Counted from the first letter of the stretch, positions 34,330 through 43,155 are shown. The stretch: DNA of 64,000 bases from an uncultured Lachnospiraceae bacterium (GCA_944384025.1 CALWRS010000002.1:224603-288602), one strand, 5' to 3'. Made by a program: numbers and translations. Notes: a model not told the origin generated them from the letters alone.

Positions 34330-35574
34330 CTACATCAATAGTGTATGCGCGTCAAGACCGAACTTTGTGGAAATCCCGGTCGGCAGCGACACATACAAAA
34401 TGTCTTCGCCCGGCGAAAGCCCACACGTGTAGAGCTTTGTCTGCGGATGCTCCTTTAAAAAGGAGGCGGCGTTGCGCCGGTACCCGCCTTGCTTATTTTT
34501 GCAGTCTATGGCAATGCGTCCATCTGCGCTAAAAAAGCTGATTTGCGCGCCTCTTTTTGAACGCCAATCCTGCACGGGGATTTGGTTTCGCCAAAGCGTA
34601 GAATAAACATACTGCTGTAGAATATATTTCGGGCACGGCGTTTCCTCCAGCTGCAAAAAATGCTCGTAATCCGTGCGAAGATACCGTAAAAGCCCCGAAT
34701 CCAAAAACTCGTAGCGCTCCTGCCTTCCTTCTCTTCCTACTGGAAAAATAAGCGCGTTGTTTAGCAAATACGAAAGCTCGGCAGCATATTGGCTCTTAGC
34801 TGCGCCCCTTCTAAGCGAAAGAAAGTTCGGCGGCTGCATTCGGTCTGCGGATTTTGCCAAAAGCGAAACAAGCTGCCGAAGGCGCGTTTCGCTAACGACA
34901 GAAGGAAGCGCACAATCCCAAAAAAGCTCCAAGGCAATCGCTGCGTACGCATGTTTTTGCGCCGCGTAAATAGCGCCTAAATCCCCTCGCTTTTCTAAGT
35001 ACGTTTGCACAACGGCCGGATAGCCGCCCGTTAGTAAGTAGTCGTATAAGCAATCGTTAAGCTCTTCTAAAACAAGCGGCGGAATCGGCTTGTTGCTCTT
35101 TGCGTTTGCCCACAAAACGTCTAAGTACCACTCGTTTCCCATAGCAAGAAGAAAGTCGAAAAAAGAGTATGGCAAAATTGTTTCTGCCCGCATCCCGTCC
35201 GGCAGCAAAAGCGCATCCTCGCCAAAAAACCAGTCTCTTCGGCCGGCAGTCATAATAAGATAATCCGGCAGCTCTCCCAAAAGAAGCGTCTGAAGTGCCT
35301 CCCTTCCTAAGTGCTGCACGCTATCTAGCACAAACAAAACGTCCTTGTTATCTTTGATAGGCAGCGCCTTCGCCGCCTGCAAAAATCCTTCCCGCTTAAT
35401 CGTTTCACAAAAAGCAGCGTCCAAAGATAAGTCCAGCAAAAAATAGCGAAGCCCGCTCTTTTTCGCAAGCTCCGTTGCAAAGAAGCTTTTCCCAACGCCA
35501 GGCGTCCCCGTAAGCAGGAGCGGCCTTTTCTTTTGAAGCTGCGAAAGCAGCTCTTCCATTTGTTGTTTTCGCAT
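34330..35574 (-). CDS. AAA_14/DUF4143-type ATPase
   Basis: 414 residues with an N-terminal P-loop (PLLLTGTPGVGKSFFATELA, about 18-37), Walker B (DVLFVLDSVQHLG), sensor segment YLIMTAGRRDWF, and LTGGYPAVVQTYLEKRG, the link seen before DUF4143. The C-terminal part (VYSTLWRNQIPVQDWRSKRG, ISFFSADGRIAIDCKNKQGG) resembles the nuclease-like end of these proteins, with Asp and the E/D-x-K (DCK) motif. The cell role of the family is not known; many are thought to be toxin- or mobile-element-linked. It is not part of an obvious operon. Confidence 0.85.
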   Translation of the reverse strand: MRKQQMEELLSQLQKKRPLLLTGTPGVGKSFFATELAKKSGLRYFLLDLSLDAAFCETIKREGFLQAAKALPIKDNKDVLFVLDSVQHLGREALQTLLLGELPDYLIMTAGRRDWFFGEDALLLPDGMRAETILPYSFFDFLLAMGNEWYLDVLWANAKSNKPIPPLVLEELNDCLYDYLLTGGYPAVVQTYLEKRGDLGAIYAAQKHAYAAIALELFWDCALPSVVSETRLRQLVSLLAKSADRMQPPNFLSLRRGAAKSQYAAELSYLLNNALIFPVGREGRQERYEFLDSGLLRYLRTDYEHFLQLEETPCPKYILQQYVYSTLWRNQIPVQDWRSKRGAQISFFSADGRIAIDCKNKQGGYRRNAASFLKEHPQTKLYTCGLSPGEDILYVSLPTGISTKFGLDAHTLLM

Positions 35575-35593
35575 ACTTCCTCCCCGTTTGCTC

Positions 35594-36511
35594 CTAGCTG
35601 GAGGCCGGTGATAATTTCGAAATCAGCTTTGCAAAATAATCCGGGAGCGGCGCCTGAAATTCCATATATTCGCCCGTGACCGGGTGTACAAAACCAAGCA
35701 CGCCCGCGTGAAGCACCTGCCCGTTTGTCTCAAACGGCTGCTTTTCTCTGCCGTAAACTGTGTCGCCAAGCAGCGGATGCTGAAGGTACGCCATATGAAC
35801 GCGTATTTGATGCGTCCTGCCGGTTTCTAAGCGGCACGAAAGAAACGTATACTTCCCGTCCTGCAAATCCGAAAGCACGTGGTAATGCGTTACTGCGCGC
35901 CTTCCCGTCCGGCTTTGCACGGACATTTTTTTTCGGTCTTTTGGATGCCGCCCGATTGGCGCGTCCACTGTTCCGTCTTCTTTTACACGCCCGAAAACGA
36001 TGGCGTAATATTTTCTTGTAATGCTGTGCTCCTCCAGCTGCCGCGCTAACGACCGGTGCGCTTCGTCCGTTTTGCAAACAACCAAAAGCCCAGTTGTATC
36101 GCGGTCAATGCGATGCACAATTCCCGGCCGCGCCACTCCGTTAATTCCGGAGAGCTTGGGCGAATGGTATAGCAGCGCATTTACAAGCGTATCGCCGTTA
36201 TGTCCGGGCGCAGGATGCACAACCATCCCTTTTGGCTTATTGACAACAAGAAGCGACTCGTCTTCGTAAACAATGTCCAGAGGAATGTCCGCCGGAAGGA
36301 TTTCCATGTCTTTTGGTTCCGGCAAAAAAACTTCCACAACGTCTCCCGCCTCTACCGGCTGTTTTACGGAAAATACGGCCGCGCCATTTATGCGTACAGC
36401 GCCGTCTGCAATCAGCTTTTGTCCGTAGCTTCTGCTTAGCTCATCAAACGCTTCCGAAAGGAACTTGTCCAAACGAAGGCCCGACAGCTCTCGCGCAACT
36501 ACACATTCCAT
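35594..36511 (-). CDS. rluD: RluA/RluD family 23S rRNA pseudouridine synthase
   Basis: 305 residues: S4 RNA-binding domain at about 12-60 (RLDKFLSEAFDELSRSYGQK) and a catalytic domain with LLVVNKPKGMVVHPAPGHNG, RPGIVHRIDRDTTGLLVVCK (catalytic Asp in HRIDRDTTGL) and GRTHQIRVHMAYLQHPLLGD. It converts uridines to pseudouridine in 23S rRNA; the exact sites (1911/1915/1917 for RluD) are inferred. GGAGG precedes the ATG. The lspA-rluD order (lspA directly upstream on this strand) is a common Firmicutes pair. Confidence 0.93.
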   Translation of the reverse strand: MECVVARELSGLRLDKFLSEAFDELSRSYGQKLIADGAVRINGAAVFSVKQPVEAGDVVEVFLPEPKDMEILPADIPLDIVYEDESLLVVNKPKGMVVHPAPGHNGDTLVNALLYHSPKLSGINGVARPGIVHRIDRDTTGLLVVCKTDEAHRSLARQLEEHSITRKYYAIVFGRVKEDGTVDAPIGRHPKDRKKMSVQSRTGRRAVTHYHVLSDLQDGKYTFLSCRLETGRTHQIRVHMAYLQHPLLGDTVYGREKQPFETNGQVLHAGVLGFVHPVTGEYMEFQAPLPDYFAKLISKLSPASS

Positions 36512-36544
36512 ACAAACCTCCGCTTATCTTTAAAAAGTGCAACA

Positions 36545-36564
36545 TGGGAGGCGTATGCCTCCCA
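36545..36564. other. Perfect hairpin between lspA and rluD
   Basis: TGGGAGG and CCTCCCA are 7-bp arms with a 6-nt loop. On the minus strand the next T-run begins only about 9 nt later, so it may be a weak terminator or a processing/stability hairpin between two genes of one operon. Confidence 0.4.
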
Positions 36565-36572
36565 TAAATTTT

Positions 36573-37136
36573 TCAGACAGCGTCCTGTCCGTCTTCCTTG
36601 TCTTCCGCTTTTCCTTTTGAATTTTTATTTTTCTGGAACCATTTTAGCTCCATAAAAGGGAAGAAATCCAAATCCTTCTCCTTGTAGTAGAAGCAAAACA
36701 GCACAATCAATAAAAATGCCGAAACGGTCACATAACAATCCGCCACATTAAATACCGGAAAATCAATCAGTTCAAAATAAAGGAAGTCCGTCACAAAGCG
36801 AAAATACAGCCGGTCAAACAGATTCCCTACAGCGCCGCTTGTTAAAAGCACAAGCGTAAGCTGCAAGTAGTTGTATTTCTTCTCTTTGGGGATGCGGTAA
36901 ATAAACCAAATCAGCATCAGCGTAATAAAAATGGTCAAAATGGCAAGCGCCATATACTTCCCTTGCAAAATCCCCCACACAGCGCCACGGTTTTCCACGT
37001 ACGTGAACGAAAAGACGCCGTCAAGAACGGATATTTTGTCGGTCTTGCTTAAAACGTGCCGCGCCCAGTATTTGGTAATCTGATCGAGAAACAGCAGGAC
37101 AAAGGACAGGAGCCACAAATATCTTTTTTTAATCAT
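36573..37136 (-). CDS. lspA: Lipoprotein signal peptidase (signal peptidase II)
   Basis: A 187-residue protein with four membrane helices. The catalytic pair of aspartates is at GAVGNLFDRLYF (Asp about 110) and NVADCYVTVSAF (Asp about 131), and the N-terminal FLDQITKYWARH and FTYVENRGAVWGIL motifs are conserved. It cuts the signal peptide of prolipoproteins after lipid addition; DacA in this window is such a lipoprotein. A charged C-terminal tail (KNKNSKGKAEDKEDGQ) extends past the fourth helix. It is downstream of sepF. Confidence 0.95.
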   Translation of the reverse strand: MIKKRYLWLLSFVLLFLDQITKYWARHVLSKTDKISVLDGVFSFTYVENRGAVWGILQGKYMALAILTIFITLMLIWFIYRIPKEKKYNYLQLTLVLLTSGAVGNLFDRLYFRFVTDFLYFELIDFPVFNVADCYVTVSAFLLIVLFCFYYKEKDLDFFPFMELKWFQKNKNSKGKAEDKEDGQDAV

Positions 37137-37166
37137 GGTGTTGTTTTCTGTTCTCCGTCGCCTAAA

Positions 37167-37844
37167 CTAAAGCTTCCGGTTAAAGGTCGGAACGCCAAAA
37201 CCGTCCTGACGCATCAGCGCAAGATAATCTCCCGAAATGTCCACATCGTCCGGCGAAACAATAAAAATGTAGCCCGAAATTTGATGCAGCTTTCCGTTAA
37301 TGGAATACAGGCAGCCGCAGACAAAGTCCATAACGCGCTGCGCAAGATCCATATCAAAGTTTTCTAGGTTAACGATAATCGGCTTTCCGGAAACCAAAGC
37401 GTCGCAAATGTCCTGCGAATCTTCAAAGCACGTCGGCTTCATAATGCTGACTTCCATGCCTGTGCGCGATACGGAGCGTACAGGCGCAGGGCGGCTTAAG
37501 ACGCGGCTTTGCTGTGCAGGCTGGGGCGCCGGCGCAGCTGTAGCAGCCTGACTTTGCTGTGCAAAGCGAAAGCTTGTCCTTGGCTGCGGGGCAGTGGTTT
37601 CGCTTTTTTCCGTCTGCGCAGCGCTTCTTGATGCAAACGAAGCTCTTCTGGCAGGTTTTGCCTCCTCCTCTTCGTCTGCCTCCGCTTTGCGCTTCGCTCT
37701 GGAAACTTCTCTCTTTTGTGCTTTTTCTGCTCTCTTTCGTTCCTTCTCCAACTCCGCTTCGCGGTAATCGTCGTAATCGTCCATGTCGAAGTCGTCTTCG
37801 TCCGGCTGCTTTAACGCATCCAGAATGTCCTTTAAAAATGCCAT
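37167..37844 (-). CDS. sepF: Cell division protein SepF
   Basis: About 225 residues from the ATG at 37844 (AAGGGAG 7 nt upstream). The N-terminal amphipathic helix MAFLKDILDALKQP binds membrane; residues 15-125 are a low-complexity linker with acidic DDFDMDDYDD, a basic Lys/Arg part and a Gln/Ala/Pro part; the C-terminal DUF552 domain (about 130-220: MKPTCFEDSQDICDALVSGK, PIIVNLENFDMDLAQRVMDF) polymerises and tethers FtsZ. The linker is unusually long. It follows ylmE by 20 nt, as in many Firmicutes. Confidence 0.94.
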   Translation of the reverse strand: MAFLKDILDALKQPDEDDFDMDDYDDYREAELEKERKRAEKAQKREVSRAKRKAEADEEEEAKPARRASFASRSAAQTEKSETTAPQPRTSFRFAQQSQAATAAPAPQPAQQSRVLSRPAPVRSVSRTGMEVSIMKPTCFEDSQDICDALVSGKPIIVNLENFDMDLAQRVMDFVCGCLYSINGKLHQISGYIFIVSPDDVDISGDYLALMRQDGFGVPTFNRKL

Positions 37845-37863
37845 GCTGCTCTCCCTTTCCTTT

Positions 37864-38571
37864 TTATTTTTGTTCTTTTGCCGCGTAATAGCGTTCTCCA
37901 AAGATTCCGGTTCCTACCCGCACATGCGTCGCCCCTTCTTCAATTGCAATCGGATAATCTCCGGTCATTCCCATAGACAGGATGTCCATAGGTCTATTAT
38001 CCATGTTTTGGCGGTTTATGTCAACAAGCAAATTATGCATTTCCCTAAAATATTTTCTATTTTCTTCCGGAAATGCGGTATACGGCGCTACGGTCATCAA
38101 TCCGCGCAGGCATACGTTCGGCAATTTGAAAATTTCTTTTGCGAGTTCCGGCACGTCCGAAGCACGAACGCCAAACTTGCTCTCTTCCTGCGCGATGTTT
38201 ACTTCCAGCAAAATGTCCTGCCGTTTTCCAAGGCGGTTTGCTTCTTTGTCGATGCACCTCGCAAGCGCGAGACTGTCCACCGAGTGAATCATAACCGAAA
38301 GCTGCACCGCTTTTTTTACTTTGTTTTTCTGCAAGTGCCCAATCATGTGAAAGTGGTACGCCTGCGTCCCTAATTTTTCCGCCTTTTCGACAATTTCCTG
38401 TACTTTATTTTCTCCAAACTCTGTCACGCCCCAAGCGTGCGCTTCTTCAAGCATTTCGGCAGGCATTGTCTTGCTTACCGCTAAAAGCGTAACGCTCTCC
38501 TCCGCTCTGCCGGCCCTTTGACAGGCTCTTCGAATCTCTTCGGTTACCTTGTCCAGATTTTCACGTATCAT
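37864..38571 (-). CDS. ylmE: YggS-family pyridoxal-phosphate homeostasis protein
   Basis: 235 residues forming a single alanine-racemase-like barrel; the PLP lysine is in VTLLAVSKTMPAEML (about residue 33), with FGENKVQEIVEKA, HFHMIGHLQKNKVKKAV and SMGMTGDYPIAIEEGATHVR near the end as in the family. Such proteins balance PLP and amino acid pools. Adjacent to sepF in the division cluster; it ends 20 nt before sepF starts. Confidence 0.94.
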   Translation of the reverse strand: MIRENLDKVTEEIRRACQRAGRAEESVTLLAVSKTMPAEMLEEAHAWGVTEFGENKVQEIVEKAEKLGTQAYHFHMIGHLQKNKVKKAVQLSVMIHSVDSLALARCIDKEANRLGKRQDILLEVNIAQEESKFGVRASDVPELAKEIFKLPNVCLRGLMTVAPYTAFPEENRKYFREMHNLLVDINRQNMDNRPMDILSMGMTGDYPIAIEEGATHVRVGTGIFGERYYAAKEQK

Positions 38572-38586
38572 ATCCGCGTCCTTCTT

Positions 38587-39975
38587 TCAATAGATTGTTT
38601 GAGCTTCGTCTATCTTCGTGGCGTCAAGGGCAATATGGTCGTGTTCCGAGATGCTAAGAGGAATGCCCTCTTTAACAATACAGTACTCTTCTCCGTCGTA
38701 AAGATGCTCAATCCTTCGAAACTGCGCGTAGCCTTTGTTTACGCAATACACGCCCTCAAGCCTTCCTACAAGCGAAACCTGAAACTGTTCCTCTGTCGTC
38801 GGATTATATATAAACGTTCCGTAAGGAAGCACCGAGGTGTCAATGTAATAATACTGCTCGTCCTGATAGTAAATTTCCGTCTCCACAAGCTCATACGCAA
38901 GCTCGCCCGTCTTAGAGTCGTACACCGGAACAACAAGTCCGTATCCGTCGCTGTTTCCTCCCTGCGTAAAGTAGGACGCCGGAACCATGTAAAATTCTTT
39001 TTCTACGATTGCCGTGTTTGGAATTTTCAGCCCCGCTTCCGCTTGCATATCAAGCGTAATGTCTAAAAAGCGCTCATCTAAGTAACGAACTAAGTATTGG
39101 TTCATGTCAATCCGGGCAAAATACCCGCTTCCGATTTTCAAAAAGGTAACGTCCTGCGTGACCCAAAGCTTGTCTTTGTTAATGCAAAACCGCAGGCGCG
39201 AATAGTCGGAAATCTGCTCGTATTGCTGCTCGGAGAGCAAAATCATCAAAGTCCAGTTTTCGTTTGTAAGCAGCTTATAAACAAGGCTGCCGTTTTCCTT
39301 TAACTCTGTAGAGAACAGATTCTCTTCCTGGTAATTTTTGCGTTCAAACAGCTCCGGCGTAACGTCGCTGATGGTAAGTCCGTCTAACGTGTCCGAAAAA
39401 TACGAAACAACACCGGAAGACGGTGCGCGGCAAACCGTCAGGGAAGAATCCGCTCCGGTTTGCGAAAGAATTTCGTTTAAATGTTCCAAAAGGAAGCTGT
39501 CTGAAATATTTTTAATTTTCGCGGTCAATTGCTCGCTCAGGCGATAAATTTCTGAATACTGCACGTTCCCGTAGTCGTCGTGAAACTCGCTGATAATTTG
39601 CTTAATCGCAAGCGTATCGCTGTCTGACAACGTATAAGAAGCGTCTTCTCCGGAGATCATGTCGTAAATGGAACGATTATCGTCTATCGAATAAACCGTC
39701 TCGTTTTTCTTAACCCGCGTGCCGCTCTTTTGGTAGTAATTTACGTACCCGGCGCGGTCGGTTTGCACAGTCTGCTCTTCCCGAACAATTACTGCTTCCG
39801 CTTGGTCGTTTTGCGCAAGCGACACAGCCTGAACTTCGTAAATGGAAAGATGCGTTTTTGTCAGATACTGAATCAGGTGAACCCCCAAAAACAGCAAAAA
39901 GACAAGGAAAATGACGATGCCGATATTCAGTTTTGACAACGCAAGGCTTCGCCCGCCTCTCTTTTTCTTTGCCAT
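38587..39975 (-). CDS. HlyD-like membrane-anchored protein of the sepF neighbourhood
   Basis: About 462 residues from the ATG at 39975 (AGGTGA 5 nt upstream). A basic start (MAKKKRGGRSLALSKLN) and one membrane helix (GIVIFLVFLLFLGVHLIQYL) are followed by a large outside part. It contains a lipoyl-like half (QAEAVIVREEQTVQTDRAGY), a long helical region (about 110-170), the second half (VCRAPSSGVVSYFSDTLDG) and a C-terminal beta-rich part. This split lipoyl/hairpin/lipoyl layout is that of HlyD-type adaptors, yet no ABC transporter is beside it. Proteins of this type sit next to sepF/ylmE in Lachnospiraceae; a role in division or envelope work is inference. Confidence 0.8.
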   Translation of the reverse strand: MAKKKRGGRSLALSKLNIGIVIFLVFLLFLGVHLIQYLTKTHLSIYEVQAVSLAQNDQAEAVIVREEQTVQTDRAGYVNYYQKSGTRVKKNETVYSIDDNRSIYDMISGEDASYTLSDSDTLAIKQIISEFHDDYGNVQYSEIYRLSEQLTAKIKNISDSFLLEHLNEILSQTGADSSLTVCRAPSSGVVSYFSDTLDGLTISDVTPELFERKNYQEENLFSTELKENGSLVYKLLTNENWTLMILLSEQQYEQISDYSRLRFCINKDKLWVTQDVTFLKIGSGYFARIDMNQYLVRYLDERFLDITLDMQAEAGLKIPNTAIVEKEFYMVPASYFTQGGNSDGYGLVVPVYDSKTGELAYELVETEIYYQDEQYYYIDTSVLPYGTFIYNPTTEEQFQVSLVGRLEGVYCVNKGYAQFRRIEHLYDGEEYCIVKEGIPLSISEHDHIALDATKIDEAQTIY

Positions 39976-40007
39976 AGTCTCACCTGTTTTCGTATGCATT
40001 CTTTTTG

Positions 40008-40036
40008 ATTATACTATAGATTCGTCATGCTGAAAA
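40008..40036 (-). promoter_or_regulatory. Promoter of the HlyD-like/ylmE/sepF/lspA operon
   Basis: TTTTCA (40036-40031), 17 bp, then a perfect TATAAT (40013-40008). The start lies near 40001, about 26 nt before the HlyD-like ATG. No other strong promoter is seen before sepF. Confidence 0.65.
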
Positions 40037-40129
40037 GGATTTCCTGATTTTTTTTCTTTTTTTTGAGTTGTTCGCATATTTTTATGCGCGCAGGAGAATC
40101 TAAAAGCAAAAGGAGGTAAACAGGTAGTT

Positions 40130-40333
40130 ATGAAAGCTTTAGATTATTCCATGCTTGTACTTGTCATTGTCGGCGCCATTAACTGGGGGCTGATTGGCTT
40201 CTTTGGCTTTGATCTGATTCGAATTCTCTTCGGCGATATGACGCTGCTTTCCCGAATTATTTACGCGCTTGTAGGTGTTTGCGGACTGTACGCGCTTAGC
40301 TATTTCGGACGGATCGCAAACGAGGCGCAGTAG
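40130..40333 (+). CDS. DUF378 family small membrane protein
   Basis: A 67-residue protein with two membrane helices: MLVLVIVGAINWGLIGFF and IIYALVGVCGLYALSYFG. The pattern LVIVGAINWGL and L..IIYA.VGV.GLY is diagnostic for DUF378, whose role is unknown. GGAGG lies 13 nt upstream and AGGTAG nearer; the start is set by the family length. It is one of few plus-strand genes here, divergent from the HlyD-like operon and convergent with a P-loop gene. Confidence 0.92.
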   Translation: MKALDYSMLVLVIVGAINWGLIGFFGFDLIRILFGDMTLLSRIIYALVGVCGLYALSYFGRIANEAQ

Positions 40334-40367
40334 CGTTTTGCTTCGCGAAAAAAGCGTTTTCGGAAGC

Positions 40368-40398
40368 AAAAAAAGGGGGAGCATCCTGCGATGCTCCC
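40368..40398 (-). terminator. Intrinsic terminator of the P-loop gene
   Basis: On the minus strand GGGAGCATC pairs with GATGCTCCC around GCAG, then CC and seven T residues (40374-40368). It ends the 40410-40829 gene 12 nt after its stop. Confidence 0.85.
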
Positions 40399-40409
40399 TT
40401 ATGTATCGC

Positions 40410-40829
40410 TTATAACGCTACGATCACTTTGCTTCTTGCTAATTCAGGAAGGTCTTCTGCATTCGCGGAGATGCTGATGATAATATCAACGTTAAATTTA
40501 TCAGAAACGTAAGAAAGTTTCTCGATAACGCGGTCAATATCCTTGCAAGACAGACAAGCTACTTTCAAAAAGCTATCCAGATAAATCTGTTCCAAGTCGT
40601 GATCCTGTGCAATAATGCCGCAAATAAAGCCAACAAACTCGGACGTGCACTCAATCATGTAATCGGTTACGTTAATCATACGAATGTCTCTGTGCAGCTC
40701 ATACATGTGTTGATTGCTTTTATCTAAATATACGATTGTTCCTCTCGTTCTTCTGACTTCGTAATTCACTTTGTCTAACAAGATTTTCGTTTTACCTTTT
40801 CCTTTTTCACCAGCAATGATCTGAACCAT
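40410..40829 (-). CDS. Small P-loop protein of unknown function
   Basis: 139 residues with an N-terminal Walker A (VQIIAGEKGKGKTKILLDKV; GEKGKGKT at 7-14). A Walker B-like strand (LEQIYLDSFLKVA, near 80-92) and DVVIISISANAEDLP-type strand (NVDIIISISANAEDL) complete a short nucleotide-binding core; no helicase or transport domain is attached. It is a stand-alone transcription unit with its own promoter and terminator. Such proteins are kept across Lachnospiraceae, but I do not know a function. Confidence 0.85.
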   Translation of the reverse strand: MVQIIAGEKGKGKTKILLDKVNYEVRRTRGTIVYLDKSNQHMYELHRDIRMINVTDYMIECTSEFVGFICGIIAQDHDLEQIYLDSFLKVACLSCKDIDRVIEKLSYVSDKFNVDIIISISANAEDLPELARSKVIVAL

Positions 40830-40891
40830 AACTGTGTCCTCCTTTACGGTTTATAAATAATCAGCGGGCCCCAGAGCCTTGATTCCCCTTA

Positions 40892-40920
40892 ATTATAATA
40901 CATATTCACCAAAATCACAA
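40892..40920 (-). promoter_or_regulatory. Promoter of the small P-loop gene
   Basis: TTGTGA (40920-40915), 17 bp, then a perfect TATAAT (40897-40892). The start is near 40885, 56 nt before the ATG; GGAGG is in front of the start codon. Confidence 0.7.
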
Positions 40921-40941
40921 CCAAGAATTGCAGTTTTTTTA

Positions 40942-41934
40942 TCAATTACAGTAAATTGTCAGCAGATCCGCAATCTGATTGTAAAGTTTCTCTTCGCTTT
41001 GCGCTTTGTATACGCCGACAATGAACTCTTCTCCCTGCGCATTTTCCACAAGCATCATCAGGCAATACCCTGCAGGATTGGTCGTTCCGGTTTTAGAAGC
41101 TAAAATCGAAAATCCTTCCGGCAGCTCGTATATGTCATGCTTAAACAAATTCGTCGTCTCAAGCGTGCGGCTTTTTACAACGCCGGAAGCGTCCGTGTAT
41201 TCGTAGCTTCCTTTTGTCATCTCCGACCACTTGCGGAATTCTTCGTATTTCATGCATTCCTGAAAAACGATGTACATGTCGTAAGGCGTTGTATAATGCT
41301 CTACGTCCTGCATCCCGTGCGGATTAACAAAGTTCGTCCCCGTAAGCCCGAGCTGCTTTGCTTTTTCGTTCATCTTTTGCACAAACGCTTCTTCCGAACC
41401 GGACAGATGCGTCGCTAAAGCAAGCGAAGCGTTGTTTGCGGAAACAACAAGCAAACAGCCAAGTAAGTCGGAAACCGTCAGCTGGTCTCCCTGCACAAGC
41501 TCTGCGTTTGAGCCTCTTTTAAACGCGGCAATTTCCTCGCTGATAACGACCGTCTCTTCCATGTCGCACTCTTGCATAATAATCAGCGCGGTCATCAGCT
41601 TCGTAATGCTGGCAGGGTAGCGCTTGTTAAGCATCCGGTAACCCATCACCAGCTCGTTTTTCGTGCGGTTGATAACAAAAGCGCTTCCGTCACGCTTTGT
41701 ATCCTCCGCGTCGAATACGTAGTCTTCTGTCTGCATATCTTCGGTGATATCGCAAAGGTAGCCTTGAAACATAAGCGGCGCAAAGTCCGCCTGCACCAAA
41801 ACGCCGACTTCCGCCTGCACTACGCTGTCGGCGGCGGCGTAATTTCCCATTAGGTCGGCGTCGCCGCTTTGGCAGCCACAAAGTGAAAAGAGCATCGCGG
41901 CAACAAGTAAAACGCTCACTCCCCGATTTTTCAT
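40942..41934 (-). CDS. dacA: D-alanyl-D-alanine carboxypeptidase (S11, lipoprotein)
   Basis: 330 residues with a lipoprotein signal peptide (MKNRGVSVLLVAAMLFSLCG, lipobox LCGC, Cys-21). The penicillin-binding motifs are SITK (in RYPASITKLMTALI), SAN (in VVSANNASLALATH) and KTG (in SKTGTTNPAGYC). It removes the terminal D-Ala of peptidoglycan stem peptides. No C-terminal PBP5 domain or amphipathic anchor is seen: it is anchored by lipid instead. AGGAGG is 8 nt before the ATG, which overlaps the rodA stop (ATGA). Confidence 0.93.
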   Translation of the reverse strand: MKNRGVSVLLVAAMLFSLCGCQSGDADLMGNYAAADSVVQAEVGVLVQADFAPLMFQGYLCDITEDMQTEDYVFDAEDTKRDGSAFVINRTKNELVMGYRMLNKRYPASITKLMTALIIMQECDMEETVVISEEIAAFKRGSNAELVQGDQLTVSDLLGCLLVVSANNASLALATHLSGSEEAFVQKMNEKAKQLGLTGTNFVNPHGMQDVEHYTTPYDMYIVFQECMKYEEFRKWSEMTKGSYEYTDASGVVKSRTLETTNLFKHDIYELPEGFSILASKTGTTNPAGYCLMMLVENAQGEEFIVGVYKAQSEEKLYNQIADLLTIYCN

Positions 41935-43142
41935 GGGAATTCCTCCTGAATGTTAAAATCAAACTGCAGCGAACGGTCCTCGGCGCTCTCTTTTGTTTGC
42001 ATGCCGATGTTCAGCAAAATGCCTATCGTCATCATATTGGTCATCAAAGAAGAAAGTCCGGAGCTCATAAACGGAAGTGGAATTCCGGTATTCGGAAGCA
42101 GAGACGTTACTACGCCGATATTTACAAGCGCCTGCACCATAATCAAAACCGCAATGCCTACGGCAATCAAACTGCCTAAGCGATCTCTTGCCCGTGCTGC
42201 AATCCGAAAACTGATGATTGTAAACGCCAAAAACAGACCGATAACAAGCAAACACCCGAGAAACCCGAACTCTTCCGCAACGCCCGTAAAAATAAAGTCA
42301 CTTTCCACAACCGGAACGTAGTTTGTAAGGCGCGCCGTCTCATCTCCTGTAATCAATTTGCCGAACATTCCGCCGGATTCGATGGCGGCCGCCGCGTTGT
42401 TTTGCTGGTACATCAAATCCGGGTATTGTTCCGGATGCAAAATCGAGAGAATTCGCTCTTGCTGCCACGGCGTAAGAAGCTTTTGGTAATCCTGCTGAAC
42501 GTACCAAAACAGTCCCAAAAAGACCGGAACGCCGATTAAGATTGTCGGGAAGACAACTTTATAACTAAGCCCCGCAACAAAAAGTACAACGACAAACGTG
42601 GAAACAAGTACGATACTCGTAGACAAATCCGGCTGGTCAAAGACAAAGAAAATCGGAATCCCGACAACGGCAAAAATAATCAAAAGCCCGCTAAGCGTAT
42701 TGAGCTTTTTCTCAAGCAGGCAAAACAGCTTTGCCATAACGAGAATTAAAACGATTTTCGTAATTTCCGACGGCATAAATTCAAATCCGCTGCCGGCCTG
42801 CCCGCCACCGCCAATCTTGATCCAGCGCTGCGCATCGTAATGCTTCCAGCCGTAAATAAGCGGAAACCGGTCGTATGTGACGTACTTGCAAATCAGCATA
42901 AGCACGATGTTTAGCAAATACAGCGGTATATAAAATTTGCAGATAAAGTGATAGTCTATCAGCGAAACGACAACCATAATCGCAAGACCCGCCAAGATGC
43001 CCACCAGCTGTTTTTCAAACTGTCTCTCATCCGAGTCCTGAAGCCGCTGTATCAAAACCGCTCCAATCGCAGACAGCAAAACAACAATGCCTACGATGGA
43101 AAAGCGGTAATTGCTGATATGATATCCCTTTCTCTTAAACAT
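41931..43142 (-). CDS. rodA: RodA/FtsW/SpoVE-type lipid II polymerase
   Basis: About 403 residues from the ATG at 43142 (13 nt after the minD stop; an in-frame start at 43304 lies inside minD). Some ten membrane helices with SEDS marks: FMPSEITKIVLILVMAKLFC, DQPDLSTSIVLVSTFVVV, VVESDFIFTGVAEEFGFLG and LPNTGIPLPFMSSGLSSLMT. It polymerises lipid II for side-wall growth with PBP2. It lies in the min-mre-PBP2 group; RodA is preferred over FtsW from context. Confidence 0.92.
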   Translation of the reverse strand: MFKRKGYHISNYRFSIVGIVVLLSAIGAVLIQRLQDSDERQFEKQLVGILAGLAIMVVVSLIDYHFICKFYIPLYLLNIVLMLICKYVTYDRFPLIYGWKHYDAQRWIKIGGGGQAGSGFEFMPSEITKIVLILVMAKLFCLLEKKLNTLSGLLIIFAVVGIPIFFVFDQPDLSTSIVLVSTFVVVLFVAGLSYKVVFPTILIGVPVFLGLFWYVQQDYQKLLTPWQQERILSILHPEQYPDLMYQQNNAAAAIESGGMFGKLITGDETARLTNYVPVVESDFIFTGVAEEFGFLGCLLVIGLFLAFTIISFRIAARARDRLGSLIAVGIAVLIMVQALVNIGVVTSLLPNTGIPLPFMSSGLSSLMTNMMTIGILLNIGMQTKESAEDRSLQFDFNIQEEFP

Positions 43143-43155
43143 AACTTTCCTCTTT

